Position numbers and translations under genes: made by a program. Shown piece by piece: positions 15,155-23,365 of a DNA stretch of 38,660 nucleotides. The first letter of the stretch is position 1. Each line of letters begins with the position of its first letter. The DNA is from Candidatus Pacearchaeota archaeon (lineage in GTDB: Archaea > Nanobdellota > Nanobdellia > Pacearchaeales > GW2011-AR1), in the NCBI GenBank assembly GCA_019659125.1, contig JAIFVX010000001.1, positions 79,437-118,096 on the forward strand. Reading direction: 5' to 3'. The notes under the pieces were generated by a model that worked only from the letters and a program-made list of their open reading frames with translations, made no database searches and was not told where the DNA came from.

Positions 15155-15739
15155 ATGGCAGATTATATGACTGTGTATGACATTACGAAGGAACGGATTG
15201 ATTTGTTTATCAACTCATATAAGGAGCTGACAGACTACGTGGTAAGTCAATTCTCACCCGAGAACAAGGGTGAAAAATCAAGTAAGATCTATGCAAGCAT
15301 TAAGAGAGACATGCAAGAAAGTGATGATATATCATATGCTCACGACCTTAAGAAAGTCCTTGACACCATGGATATGTACAAAAGTAACATCGTAGGAATA
15401 ACAGGCCAGGAATTACAGAACCTTGAGGCAATTGTCAGGTCAGCAGAAGGGGAATTATATAGGAGCTCCTGGATTGCCCCTTCAGAGATACCTACCCTTA
15501 AGAAATATTTTGAGAGATCAAATTTGAATGTCAGCAAAGTACTGGAAAGGAGATGCGGGTCAGTCATCAACCAGCTTAAGAGCCTATCAAAATCATCTGA
15601 AGGAACTCAAAAAAAGAAGCTGCTGAAGCAGGCAGAAAGCATGAACCTCCTTATGAGAGAGGCGATAGACAAATACGAGTCAATTTACATGCTTATTGAA
15701 GATATGTTGGATGAGTCAGGAAGAGAAAGCCCTAATTAA
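15155..15739 (+). CDS. Hypothetical all-helical protein
   Basis: 194 residues, no signal or membrane segment. The sequence is almost entirely amphipathic helix with charged faces, as in YDITKERIDLFINSYKELTD and KKKLLKQAESMNLLMREAID, suggesting a helical bundle or coiled coil. Family not recognised. TTTTTTAAAC at about 15125-15134 lies 25 bases before the ATG. Its last four bases overlap the end of the convergent surface-protein gene. Confidence 0.6.
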   Translation: MADYMTVYDITKERIDLFINSYKELTDYVVSQFSPENKGEKSSKIYASIKRDMQESDDISYAHDLKKVLDTMDMYKSNIVGITGQELQNLEAIVRSAEGELYRSSWIAPSEIPTLKKYFERSNLNVSKVLERRCGSVINQLKSLSKSSEGTQKKKLLKQAESMNLLMREAIDKYESIYMLIEDMLDESGRESPN

Positions 15740-17109
15740 TCTTCGTTCTTTGCATGCGCCGAGACAAAGAAAGCTCGGTTTGAGAAGGCAGTGTGATGCT
15801 GACCTTCTTTTTTATACGTGGCTTTTGCGGAAGGAAGCTCGTAGGCACCCATAACTCGCAACTTAGAGTAAATGATATAGGAGATTGTCCTTTCTTCCCC
15901 ATGATTCAATCGATGGATATTCCATGATAACATTCTTCCTTCAATATGATCTGGCTTTGTCCCATATTTCTCATAAAGGATTGCAGAACCAGGAAGATGA
16001 TCCTGAATGTGAATATCTTCAACAGGGGTTCGAGCGTGAATGCTCAGTGTTACTTTCAAAGCGAATTCTCCGCCTCTCGTCTTGACAAAGGATACTTTCT
16101 TACTAACAGCAAGAGCAGTCCTTACATACACTCGAGCGACAACAACCGAAAGCCCGACAAGAATGACAAGGATAAATGGCAAGGTGTAATTCGTTGTAGA
16201 GGTGACAACAAGCTCATCAGCAGGAGCAAGCTTCTTCTCCCATGCATAATCAACCAATAAGCCATTTCTCTGGACAGCAAGAGGATCGAGTGAATAGCTG
16301 GTGAAAAGTCGTGAGACGATGTCTTTGCTCATCTCGATCTTGGCTGAGGCAGGAGTGTTACCCTCATTTGTTTTTACGACGGTAGTTTCCCTGACAATGA
16401 ACCCGGTTACATGACTGCTCACTGAGATGCCTTCCCTTTCAAGATAGTTGACGACTCCTTCAATGCGTACCTTGGCATCATCAACTTGTATGTCTGCTTT
16501 GATGACATAAGGCCCTGCAACAAGTTTCTTGATGGCTTCCAATTTCACGTCAACAGGAACAAAGACCTCTTCATGAGGCTTCAGGGAAACAGTCGTCTCT
16601 CCATTGAACAATGCAGATGAGAATTTAACATGTACGTTCTCAAGGTAGGTATCCTTAAGGTTTTTAACATGGACAACTGCTTGAGAGTCTCCCGGCTTGA
16701 AGTTATCAGCGCTGATTGTCAATGCATTTTTAAGATCAACAATCTCGACCATCAAGGAATCCTTAAATATACCTGATTCAGATCCTTTTATTTCATACGT
16801 GAATGAAAAAAACCCTGGAGTCTTCCGCATCTCAGCAGGAAGATATGCTCGTGCTTCAATCGTGGTGACTCCTGAGGGCAACTCGAAAGTCCCCTTTGGA
16901 CTCATGGACACACCAAGCAAAGAGTATAATTGAGCTCCCTGCTGAGGTCCATCATTCGTGATTGTTAAATTAAAGACTGCCGGATTATTCAAGTCACTGA
17001 TAATGACCCGAGCAACATCATGTGCTTCAACCTTAATGTCGGCTGAGGCAGGAAAGAGGGAAAAGAGCAAAAGTGCAACGAAGGCTATCACCAGTTCAAT
17101 TTTTTTCAT
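15736..17109 (-). CDS. Secreted/membrane-anchored beta-domain surface protein
   Basis: 457 residues. A signal peptide (1-23, cleavage after ASA) is followed by an outer region of about 285 residues made of beta-rich, Ig-like or CARDB-like units (for example FNLTITNDGPQQG, VVHVKNLKDTYLENVHV). One membrane segment (about 309-328) is followed by a C-terminal beta domain (350-455, with VEDIHIQDHLPGSAILYEK) that resembles DUF11-like units and would face the cytoplasm if the topology is simple. Exact family not recognised. It probably belongs with the envelope proteins that follow. TATA-like TATATAAATA at 17131-17140. Confidence 0.68.
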   Translation of the reverse strand: MKKIELVIAFVALLLFSLFPASADIKVEAHDVARVIISDLNNPAVFNLTITNDGPQQGAQLYSLLGVSMSPKGTFELPSGVTTIEARAYLPAEMRKTPGFFSFTYEIKGSESGIFKDSLMVEIVDLKNALTISADNFKPGDSQAVVHVKNLKDTYLENVHVKFSSALFNGETTVSLKPHEEVFVPVDVKLEAIKKLVAGPYVIKADIQVDDAKVRIEGVVNYLEREGISVSSHVTGFIVRETTVVKTNEGNTPASAKIEMSKDIVSRLFTSYSLDPLAVQRNGLLVDYAWEKKLAPADELVVTSTTNYTLPFILVILVGLSVVVARVYVRTALAVSKKVSFVKTRGGEFALKVTLSIHARTPVEDIHIQDHLPGSAILYEKYGTKPDHIEGRMLSWNIHRLNHGEERTISYIIYSKLRVMGAYELPSAKATYKKEGQHHTAFSNRAFFVSAHAKNED

Positions 17110-17153
17110 GGAAACAAAGATCGATAATCCTATATAAATATTTGTGTAGTCCC

Positions 17154-17657
17154 TTATCGCTTGCCAGTGAGGTCAAGAAACGCTTTCAAATTATCCTTAA
17201 AGCCCATAACATCCCCTCTCACTATGTCTTTCATGTCTTTAACCCTGCTGGGGATGATGTATTTATTATAAATATCCCTCATCAGTTTGTTGATTGGGGA
17301 ATTCTCCCACTTGCTGTCGGGGTCTCGAATCAACGTCCCTTTGATTTCAACAGAAACCTTTCCTCGGTTCATTTTTTTCTTCGATCCTTCCATTTCAACC
17401 TCTACATCAGTCAACCCACGAACCTCATATTTAACGGAAAGTTCCACCCTAAAGTAATCTGAAAGACCTTTTGTAGCCTTCCACTCGATATCGATATCTC
17501 GTGAATTGCCTGAAACCTTTTCAGAATATTTCTCCTCGACAACTCCATAGTTTTCCTGGTCTTTTAGCCATGAATGCGCAAACCCATAGAGTGCAGCAAA
17601 ATCAAACAACCCAGAATTCTCAACTTTTTCTTTTAAAATAAGCTCTTTTTCAGCCAT
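17154..17657 (-). CDS. Hypothetical soluble protein
   Basis: 167 residues, no signal or membrane segment. N-terminal helices with FDFAALYGFAHSWLKDQ, then a long strand-rich region (about 40-115) of alternating charged and hydrophobic residues such as RVELSVKYEVRGLTDVEVEM. The C-terminal helical part includes INKLMRDIYNKYIIPSR. Might be a lipid- or ligand-binding beta sheet, but no family was recognised. TTTAAAT-type box centred at about 17686. Confidence 0.6.
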   Translation of the reverse strand: MAEKELILKEKVENSGLFDFAALYGFAHSWLKDQENYGVVEEKYSEKVSGNSRDIDIEWKATKGLSDYFRVELSVKYEVRGLTDVEVEMEGSKKKMNRGKVSVEIKGTLIRDPDSKWENSPINKLMRDIYNKYIIPSRVKDMKDIVRGDVMGFKDNLKAFLDLTGKR

Positions 17658-17698
17658 TCCATCTAAAAAGAGAGAAGGTTGTATTTAAAGATTCCCTT

Positions 17699-18604
17699 TT
17701 AAGTAAGAGTCAGCGTTGCATTATTATTCTCATATGACAGTTCGTGGTCAGTCGACTGCACACTGAAGGTAAGAACTCCTGGGTCTCGAGGGATTCTTAC
17801 ATTTTGGACATTGAGGAATTTTCTCGTCCCTATAGGGAGCTCATAAAGTTCAAACTCTCGGGCAATCTCATCTCCTGCATACACCACGAGTCGAACACCT
17901 GATGCGTCCTGCAATCCGAAATTTCCTATTGCAATATCAAAATTAAGATATCTTCCCGTAGTGTTGGCATTAACATGCTCAATTCCCAAGTCAGCTTCAG
18001 AAGGAACTGAATACAACCGATTAATCTCCTTAATAATAGACTGATCAAGCTCCTGATCGCAATCCGTGATGGGATACATGATGCTATGGCTATCATCGAT
18101 ATGATCAAATCCTAGGGCGTGAAGAATCTCATGAAGGGCAATATGGGGGCTCTCACAGCGCTCAGAACGATATAACGCAACCTTTCCCTTAAAGATGACA
18201 GAATAGCTGCTGGTATTGATGATCTCGCTTGGGCCACCCTCACCAGCGACAAAATGGCCTTGCTCTGTAGGTTCAGGAGCAAGTTGTGAACAAAGGATTC
18301 TTATCTCTGCCGGCGATGATGAAACGAACCTCAATGAAGTCTTTTCCGATAAGAGAGAGAATGAATCGACTGCTGATTGCCGTTTGCTTGCATCGCATGC
18401 AGCATCAATAGAATAGCTGATCGTCGAATCCCTATATCGCATATTAGGATAGAACTGCAATCCCTTGGAGATATCAGGAGATGAGCTATGAGTCATAGGG
18501 TGATAAGAGATGGCTTCTCCAGGAATGTAAAGCCACAAGACATACAGTCCTGCTCCCAACGCTACAAAGAGAAATATGAAAACAAAGAAATCGACCACTT
18601 TCAT
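17699..18604 (-). CDS. Membrane-anchored matrixin-like metallopeptidase
   Basis: 301 residues. One N-terminal membrane helix (about 7-28) places the rest outside. The zinc site HEILHALGFDH (158-168) is the metzincin pattern H-E-x-x-H-x-x-G-x-x-H with catalytic Glu159, and SIMYP (174-178) is the Met-turn. Four Cys in the catalytic region could form disulfides. The C-terminal ~100 residues are CARDB-like (FDIAIGNFGLQDASGVRLVV, SYENNNATLTL). Probably a surface protease for envelope proteins or external substrates. The promoter is shared with archease: one TTTATAAA box lies exactly midway between the two start codons. Confidence 0.85.
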   Translation of the reverse strand: MKVVDFFVFIFLFVALGAGLYVLWLYIPGEAISYHPMTHSSSPDISKGLQFYPNMRYRDSTISYSIDAACDASKRQSAVDSFSLLSEKTSLRFVSSSPAEIRILCSQLAPEPTEQGHFVAGEGGPSEIINTSSYSVIFKGKVALYRSERCESPHIALHEILHALGFDHIDDSHSIMYPITDCDQELDQSIIKEINRLYSVPSEADLGIEHVNANTTGRYLNFDIAIGNFGLQDASGVRLVVYAGDEIAREFELYELPIGTRKFLNVQNVRIPRDPGVLTFSVQSTDHELSYENNNATLTLT

Positions 18605-18625
18605 GCATCTATCAATAAAGGGAAA

Positions 18626-18633
18626 TTTATAAA
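18626..18633. promoter_or_regulatory. Shared symmetric TATA box of two divergent genes
   Basis: TTTATAAA is self-complementary. Its centre (18629.5) is 25.5 bases from the ATG of the metallopeptidase (18604, minus) and 25.5 bases from the ATG of archease (18655, plus). No second box is needed, so one box may drive both leaderless transcripts. Confidence 0.6.
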
Positions 18634-18654
18634 CTTAATTACCTGCCTTGAAGC

Positions 18655-19056
18655 ATGAAATTCATGTTTTTAGAGCATACGGCAGACATCAAATTCCAAG
18701 CATATGGGAAGACAATCAATGAGCTGTTCAAGCATGTAGCTGAAGCATTCTCCCATTATATCACCCATAGGAGCGCGGTAAAGAAAAAGCGAGGAAAGAC
18801 AATAGTAGTGTCTGGAACTGACTATGAGTCTCTTCTCTACAATTTTCTTGATGAGTTGATCTATCTCATAGATGCCGAGAATTTTGTGGCTACGACAGCT
18901 GAAGTCAAGATCCAAGGATTCAATCTCAAAGCAAAGGTATATGGAGATGACGTGAAGAACTATGATCTTAATCATGTCAAGGCAGCAACCTATGCTGAAA
19001 TGTACGTGAAGAAGAAGAGAAAGGCATGGGAGGCTCAAGCAGTTATAGACGTATGA
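18655..19056 (+). CDS. Archease, RtcB activator
   Basis: 133 residues, normal size. It starts MKFMFLEHTADIKFQAYG, with the metal-binding Asp11 in the HTAD motif. YESLLYNFLDELIYLIDAE is typical, and the end is AVIDV with the conserved C-terminal Asp. Archease speeds up guanylylation and turnover of the RNA ligase RtcB. Its stop overlaps the RtcB start by an ATGA junction, an operon that matches their partnership. Confidence 0.95.
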   Translation: MKFMFLEHTADIKFQAYGKTINELFKHVAEAFSHYITHRSAVKKKRGKTIVVSGTDYESLLYNFLDELIYLIDAENFVATTAEVKIQGFNLKAKVYGDDVKNYDLNHVKAATYAEMYVKKKRKAWEAQAVIDV

Positions 19057-20462
19057 TAAAGAAACTAAAGGAAAATATATGGGAAATCGAGAAGGAAGGG
19101 AAGATGAAAGTTCCGGCTATCATCTTTGCCTCAGATGATTTAATGGAAAAAATAAAAAATGACAAAACAATGGAACAGGCAAAAAATGTGGCTCAGCTTC
19201 CAGGGATTGTTGAAAAAATGGTTGTCATGCCTGACGCTCACCAAGGATATGGCTTCCCTATTGGAGGAGTCGCAGCATTTGATGCAGAAAAAGGGATCAT
19301 TTCTCCCGGAGGGGTTGGCTATGATATCAATTGCGGAGTGCGATTGCTAAGGACGAATCTTTCAACCAAGGATTTCCTTAAAAGAAGAAAAGAGTTTCTT
19401 GCCGACCTCTACAAGGTAGTTCCCTCAGGAGTGGGGGAAGGAAATAAAGATAAGTTATCTGACAAAGATATTGATGATATCTTGAATAAGGGATCCCAAT
19501 GGGGTCTCGAAAAAGGATATGCCACCCAGGAAGATATCAAGAAGACTGAAGATAAAGGCTGTTTGAAAGAAGCGGATGCCTCAAAAGTATCTCAAAAAGC
19601 AAAGGCTCGAGGAAGAAATCAGCTAGGGACTATTGGGGCAGGAAATCATTTTATCGAAATTCAGGAGGTTCAAGAAATATTCGATAAAAACGTTGCAAAG
19701 ATATTCGGACTGCAACAAGGCAACATTGTAATCATGATTCATACGGGAAGCCGAGGACTTGGGCATCAAACTGCATCTGATTATATCCAAAAGATGGAAA
19801 AAGAGTATGGGATTGAAAACCTTCCAGACCGGGAATTGATCAACGCACCCCTTGAGTCAAGATTAGGCAAAGAATATCGGGCTGCGATGGCTGCTGCCGC
19901 AAATTTTGCATTTGCAAATAGGCAAATCATAACTCACAAGATACGGGAGACTGTGAAAAAATACTTTTCAGCTACAACGGAGGTAGTCTATGATATTGCA
20001 CACAACATTGCAAAGTTCGAGGAATTTTCCATGCATGGAAAAAAGGAAATACTCTGCGTACATAGAAAGGGAGCGACTCGGTCATTTGGTCCTGGAAGAA
20101 AGGAAATTCCTGAAGAGTATAGAGATATCGGCTGCCCTATTTTCATTCCAGGAAGCATGGGGACCTTCTCCTATGTCCTTGTGGGAACAAAAAAAGCAGA
20201 GCAAACATCTTTTGCATCAACTGCGCATGGAGCAGGAAGGGTTTTGTCAAGAACATATGCAATAAAAAATCTTTCAGCAGAAAAAATAAGAAAAGAGTTG
20301 GAAGATAAAGATATCCTGTTGAAGGCGGGAAGCAGCAAGGGAATCGTCGAGGAAGCACCCGAGGCATACAAGGATGTCGACGAAGTGGTGCGTGTGAGCG
20401 ACGAGCTCGGCCTTGGAATCATGGTCGCAAAGCTAAAGCCTCTTGCAGTTATGAAAGGATAG
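19053..20462 (+). CDS. rtcB: RNA-splicing ligase RtcB (3'-phosphate/5'-OH RNA ligase)
   Basis: 469 residues from the ATG at 19053. Joins tRNA exons after splicing, using GTP and manganese. Motifs: GGVGYDINCGVRLLR with metal ligands Asp91 and Cys94; GAGNHFIEI with His199; HTGSRGLGH with His230; DIAHN with His317; and STAHGAGRVLSR with His392, the residue that becomes guanylylated. No intein is present. The frame extends nine codons upstream (19026), but 19053 overlaps the archease stop and gives the family-like start. The natural substrates include the intron-bearing tRNA-Tyr at 14893. Confidence 0.97.
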   Translation: MIKKLKENIWEIEKEGKMKVPAIIFASDDLMEKIKNDKTMEQAKNVAQLPGIVEKMVVMPDAHQGYGFPIGGVAAFDAEKGIISPGGVGYDINCGVRLLRTNLSTKDFLKRRKEFLADLYKVVPSGVGEGNKDKLSDKDIDDILNKGSQWGLEKGYATQEDIKKTEDKGCLKEADASKVSQKAKARGRNQLGTIGAGNHFIEIQEVQEIFDKNVAKIFGLQQGNIVIMIHTGSRGLGHQTASDYIQKMEKEYGIENLPDRELINAPLESRLGKEYRAAMAAAANFAFANRQIITHKIRETVKKYFSATTEVVYDIAHNIAKFEEFSMHGKKEILCVHRKGATRSFGPGRKEIPEEYRDIGCPIFIPGSMGTFSYVLVGTKKAEQTSFASTAHGAGRVLSRTYAIKNLSAEKIRKELEDKDILLKAGSSKGIVEEAPEAYKDVDEVVRVSDELGLGIMVAKLKPLAVMKG

Positions 20463-20492
20463 AATATAAATCCTTAAAAAGAAAAGAACGAT

Positions 20493-20822
20493 ATGAACAT
20501 AATGGGAAAAACTACCTATCGCATAATAAAAAGAAATATGAATCATCCTGTGTGTGCACGTATGGGAACATTCTATGTCATAGGACAACGGCCTGATGAT
20601 GATGAAGAATTAAGCGGCATGTATACATCACCTACATTAGAAGGCCTCGCGGAATCCTCTAGACAATCCCATCTCTTTCTTCACCGTGATAAGCCATATC
20701 AAATAGAAACAATAGCAGGTCCCCGCATGTTTATATCTGAGTCTAGAAGATATATACTCGATAGCCCTGTAACTACCGAAGAACTTACAAAATTCTGGGA
20801 ACATATCAATGCCAAAGAATAG
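20493..20822 (+). CDS. Small hypothetical protein
   Basis: 109 residues, soluble. Visible parts: MGTFYVIGQRPDDDEELSG, SHLFLHRDKPYQIETIAG and a C-terminal helix ending FWEHINAKE. Family not recognised. A TATAAAT box is centred about 26 bases before the ATG. It lies between rtcB and the HAD gene on the same strand with its own promoter. Confidence 0.55.
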   Translation: MNIMGKTTYRIIKRNMNHPVCARMGTFYVIGQRPDDDEELSGMYTSPTLEGLAESSRQSHLFLHRDKPYQIETIAGPRMFISESRRYILDSPVTTEELTKFWEHINAKE

Positions 20823-20875
20823 TTTGAAAAGGATAAAGTCTAAATACTTATTTTTACAATAACTATTGATGCAGA

Positions 20876-21577
20876 ATGCACTATAAAGCTGGACTTTTTG
20901 ACCTTGATGGCACGTTAGTTGATACATCCGACGAATACCGACACAGACTTCTAGGAGAAGTTCTAAAAAATTGTGGAAAAGAATATAATGCCAACCTCAT
21001 AGATAAATGGTGGTTTGACGCTGATCGTGACAAAACAATCCGCGATGGATTTGGAATTGATCCTCAGCAATTTTGGACACAACTTAAGCAATGCCAAGAT
21101 ATAGGCGAGCGATGCAGGTACACCAAACCTTATGATGACATTACTGTTCTCCCCATCTTAAAAAAATATAATGTGAAGCTTGGGATTATCACTGCCGCTC
21201 CTGCTACTGTTGCAGATCCTGAGATAGAGTTGGTTGGAAGAAATCAATTTGATGTCATCATCTATGCTCATTCTGATAATGGAGTACAGGACAAGCCTCA
21301 TCCGGAGGGCCTTCTGCTTGCTTTAGAAAAAATGAAAGTGAATAGGAATGAAGCATTCTACGTTGGAAATTCCCCTGAGGATATTAAACTTGCGAGAAAT
21401 GCGGGGATGGTAAGCTTCTATATAGAACGCGGCAAACATACCTTCAACGGCCAGACACCAACAATAAAAATCCACTCCTTACACGCTCTTGAAAAGGTAG
21501 TTCTTATGGGTGTAGATCTGGATGATCCTAGAATTACATTCCGACAGTCTCAGGATCCTGACGTTTCCGATACGTAA
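20876..21577 (+). CDS. HAD-superfamily phosphatase (phosphoglycolate phosphatase-like)
   Basis: 233 residues. Motif I FDLDGTLVDTS has nucleophile Asp9 and Asp11. Motif II is in LGIITAAP, the motif III Lys is in QDKPHPEGLLLALEKM, and motif IV is YVGNSPEDIKLARNAGM. The cap domain (about 17-85) is helical. Substrate cannot be read from sequence; small phosphorylated metabolites are usual. The 3' end overlaps the convergent G6PDH gene by 44 bases. Confidence 0.85.
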   Translation: MHYKAGLFDLDGTLVDTSDEYRHRLLGEVLKNCGKEYNANLIDKWWFDADRDKTIRDGFGIDPQQFWTQLKQCQDIGERCRYTKPYDDITVLPILKKYNVKLGIITAAPATVADPEIELVGRNQFDVIIYAHSDNGVQDKPHPEGLLLALEKMKVNRNEAFYVGNSPEDIKLARNAGMVSFYIERGKHTFNGQTPTIKIHSLHALEKVVLMGVDLDDPRITFRQSQDPDVSDT

Positions 21578-22766
21578 CAAACGGAACATCTTTCTTTATC
21601 TTCTCAAAATCATGAATGATTCTCCATGATTCCTGGATTTCGTCAAAACGCGGGAAAAATCTCTTATCTCCTCGTACCAAGTCTCCAAGAAGGACAGAAT
21701 ATTCATCACGTGCCCCTCGAGGCAATGCCAAGTCGAAGGTAAGAGTGTTATCATGAACATGGGGGATGTCTTTGAAATGTACAATAAACTCAGTTTTCTT
21801 TTTAGGCATGTTCTTTCCTGCACGAAGAAAGATAGGCACATTCTTCCATCGTTCCTGCTCTGATTCAACGCCAATCTTTGCAAATGTATCTATAGCGCTA
21901 TTACGAATACCGAATTTCTCTGCTTCCTCTCCATATCCTTCATATTGCCCAAGAAGATGAACATGGGGAGGCAAAACATGAATGCCTTTTAACACCCGGA
22001 CCTTCTCATCGTGTATAGCGTCAGGATTGCTTTCAGAAGGATGATTCATCAACAACAAAGATAAAACCTGAAGCAGATGGTTCTGGACCATATCCTTGAG
22101 CGCCCCAGCCTCATTATAATAACGAATTCTGGATTCAACGCCGAAATCTTCATCGGCAATGATATTGATTCGTTCAGCATGTACTGCAGAAAGCTTGCTT
22201 TCAAATTCCTTTTTCCTTCGTAACTCAAGAATTTGCTGCACGGTCTGTTTTCCAAGATAATGGTCAACCCTAAAGACATCTTTCTCGGGAAACACCTTAT
22301 GGATATGCTCGTTAAGTTCCTGCGAGGAGGCATAATCCGATCCAAATGGCTTTTCAAATACTATCTTCTTGCCCCAGGCTATGCCCTGCTGATGAAGCTG
22401 ATCTACAATGCTTGGAAACAAGGCATAACTCGTTGCAAGATAATAGAACACCGGTTGTGTGTTTGAAGGATCTATCTGGCGAAGAAGGTCTTTCAGTCCT
22501 GTAAGACTGTTAGGCTGAGAAACATCCCCTCGAAAGAATCTCACAGAAGAGGAATTCAACGCCTCCTTTCTGTGTTCTGGAAGAGAGCTTACAAGAAAAT
22601 CACGATAACTCTCATCAGTATATGCTCCCCGAGCGATTCCAATGATAGTAGAGTCAGGGGCAATAGTTTCCTCTTGACTTAGCAATGCAAGAGCGGGAGC
22701 AAGCTTATTTTTTACTAAGTCTCCAGTTCCCCCAAATAGGACAAAGATGACCTTATCTGATTCCAT
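21534..22766 (-). CDS. zwf: Glucose-6-phosphate dehydrogenase, bacterial type
   Basis: 410 residues. Oxidises glucose-6-phosphate with NAD(P)+ to the 6-phosphogluconolactone, the first step of the oxidative pentose phosphate pathway. Motifs: FGGTGDLVKNKLAPAL (Rossmann, 11-26), FEKPFG (137-142), RVDHYLGKQTVQQI (166-179; Lys173 and His169 area bind substrate) and EAGALKDMVQNHLLQ (219-233) with the catalytic-dyad His230. It is about 70-90 residues shorter than usual bacterial enzymes, with a shortened C-terminal part. The start at 22766 was chosen because the longer frame to 22799 runs over the TATA box. No lactonase or 6-phosphogluconate dehydrogenase is in the window. Rare in archaea, so likely acquired from bacteria. 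Confidence 0.93.
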   Translation of the reverse strand: MESDKVIFVLFGGTGDLVKNKLAPALALLSQEETIAPDSTIIGIARGAYTDESYRDFLVSSLPEHRKEALNSSSVRFFRGDVSQPNSLTGLKDLLRQIDPSNTQPVFYYLATSYALFPSIVDQLHQQGIAWGKKIVFEKPFGSDYASSQELNEHIHKVFPEKDVFRVDHYLGKQTVQQILELRRKKEFESKLSAVHAERINIIADEDFGVESRIRYYNEAGALKDMVQNHLLQVLSLLLMNHPSESNPDAIHDEKVRVLKGIHVLPPHVHLLGQYEGYGEEAEKFGIRNSAIDTFAKIGVESEQERWKNVPIFLRAGKNMPKKKTEFIVHFKDIPHVHDNTLTFDLALPRGARDEYSVLLGDLVRGDKRFFPRFDEIQESWRIIHDFEKIKKDVPFVTYRKRQDPETVGM

Positions 22767-22787
22767 CAATTCCACTACACAGAGTAT

Positions 22788-22795
22788 TTTATAAA
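22788..22795. promoter_or_regulatory. Shared symmetric TATA box of G6PDH and the Sfm1-like gene
   Basis: TTTATAAA, self-complementary. Its centre (22791.5) is 25.5 bases from both start codons (22766 minus, 22817 plus), the same geometry as at 18626-18633. A second TATA-like run, CTATATAAG, lies at 22801-22809, but it is too close to the plus start for the usual spacing. Confidence 0.6.
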
Positions 22796-22816
22796 TCAAT
22801 CTATATAAGTAAATAT

Positions 22817-23365
22817 ATGATCTATATCATAGAGCATTTAGAGCCTCGAGTATGGAAATGGTGCCTTATTGAGTATAAGCATATCTCCCGCATCGTAGGG
22901 AAAAAGAACCTCTGGTTTACAAACACGAATAATAAGGGCTTAAAAAAATACGGCACCGTAATAAAGAAGTCTGTAAGGGACTTGAAGCTAAAAAACGCAT
23001 GTGTGCTTGACCCTGAAGCACAGAAAACGCTGAATCCTCGTGAAGCAAAGAAATTTGATTATGTCATCTTTGGAGGCATACTAGGAGATCATCCTCCAAG
23101 AAAAAGAACTACCCTAGAGCTGACGCGATTCGTGAATTTTCCAGCAAGAAACATAGGGAAAGAGCAGATGAGCACTGATAATGCAGTTGCAGTGGTTCAT
23201 GAGATTGCTAAAGGAAAGAATTTTAGAGACTTGAAGTTCAAAAAAGGAATTGAAGTAAAGATAAATGACGTTGAGTCAACACTCTTCCCCTACACCTACT
23301 TAGTTAAGAACAAAAAACCACTCATAAGCAAAGACCTTATAGCATTTCTAAGAAAATCTAAATAA
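22817..23365 (+). CDS. SPOUT-class methyltransferase, Sfm1-like (PF04252 type)
   Basis: 182 residues. It starts MIYIIEHLEPRVWKWCLIEY. The knotted SAM site is visible as FDYVIFGGILGDHPPRKRT (80-98) and NIGKEQMSTDNAVAVVHEI (112-130), matching the pattern of yeast Sfm1 and its archaeal relatives. Yeast Sfm1 monomethylates an arginine of ribosomal protein Rps3; the archaeal target is not known to me. Gly86-Gly87 and the DHPP loop line the SAM pocket by family analogy. It overlaps the convergent gene at 23358 by eight bases and shares its promoter box with G6PDH. Confidence 0.82.
   Translation: MIYIIEHLEPRVWKWCLIEYKHISRIVGKKNLWFTNTNNKGLKKYGTVIKKSVRDLKLKNACVLDPEAQKTLNPREAKKFDYVIFGGILGDHPPRKRTTLELTRFVNFPARNIGKEQMSTDNAVAVVHEIAKGKNFRDLKFKKGIEVKINDVESTLFPYTYLVKNKKPLISKDLIAFLRKSK

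Noticed and set aside
22767-22799. N-terminal extension of G6PDH
   Set aside because: It would translate the TATA box, and the Rossmann motif is correctly placed from the ATG at 22766.
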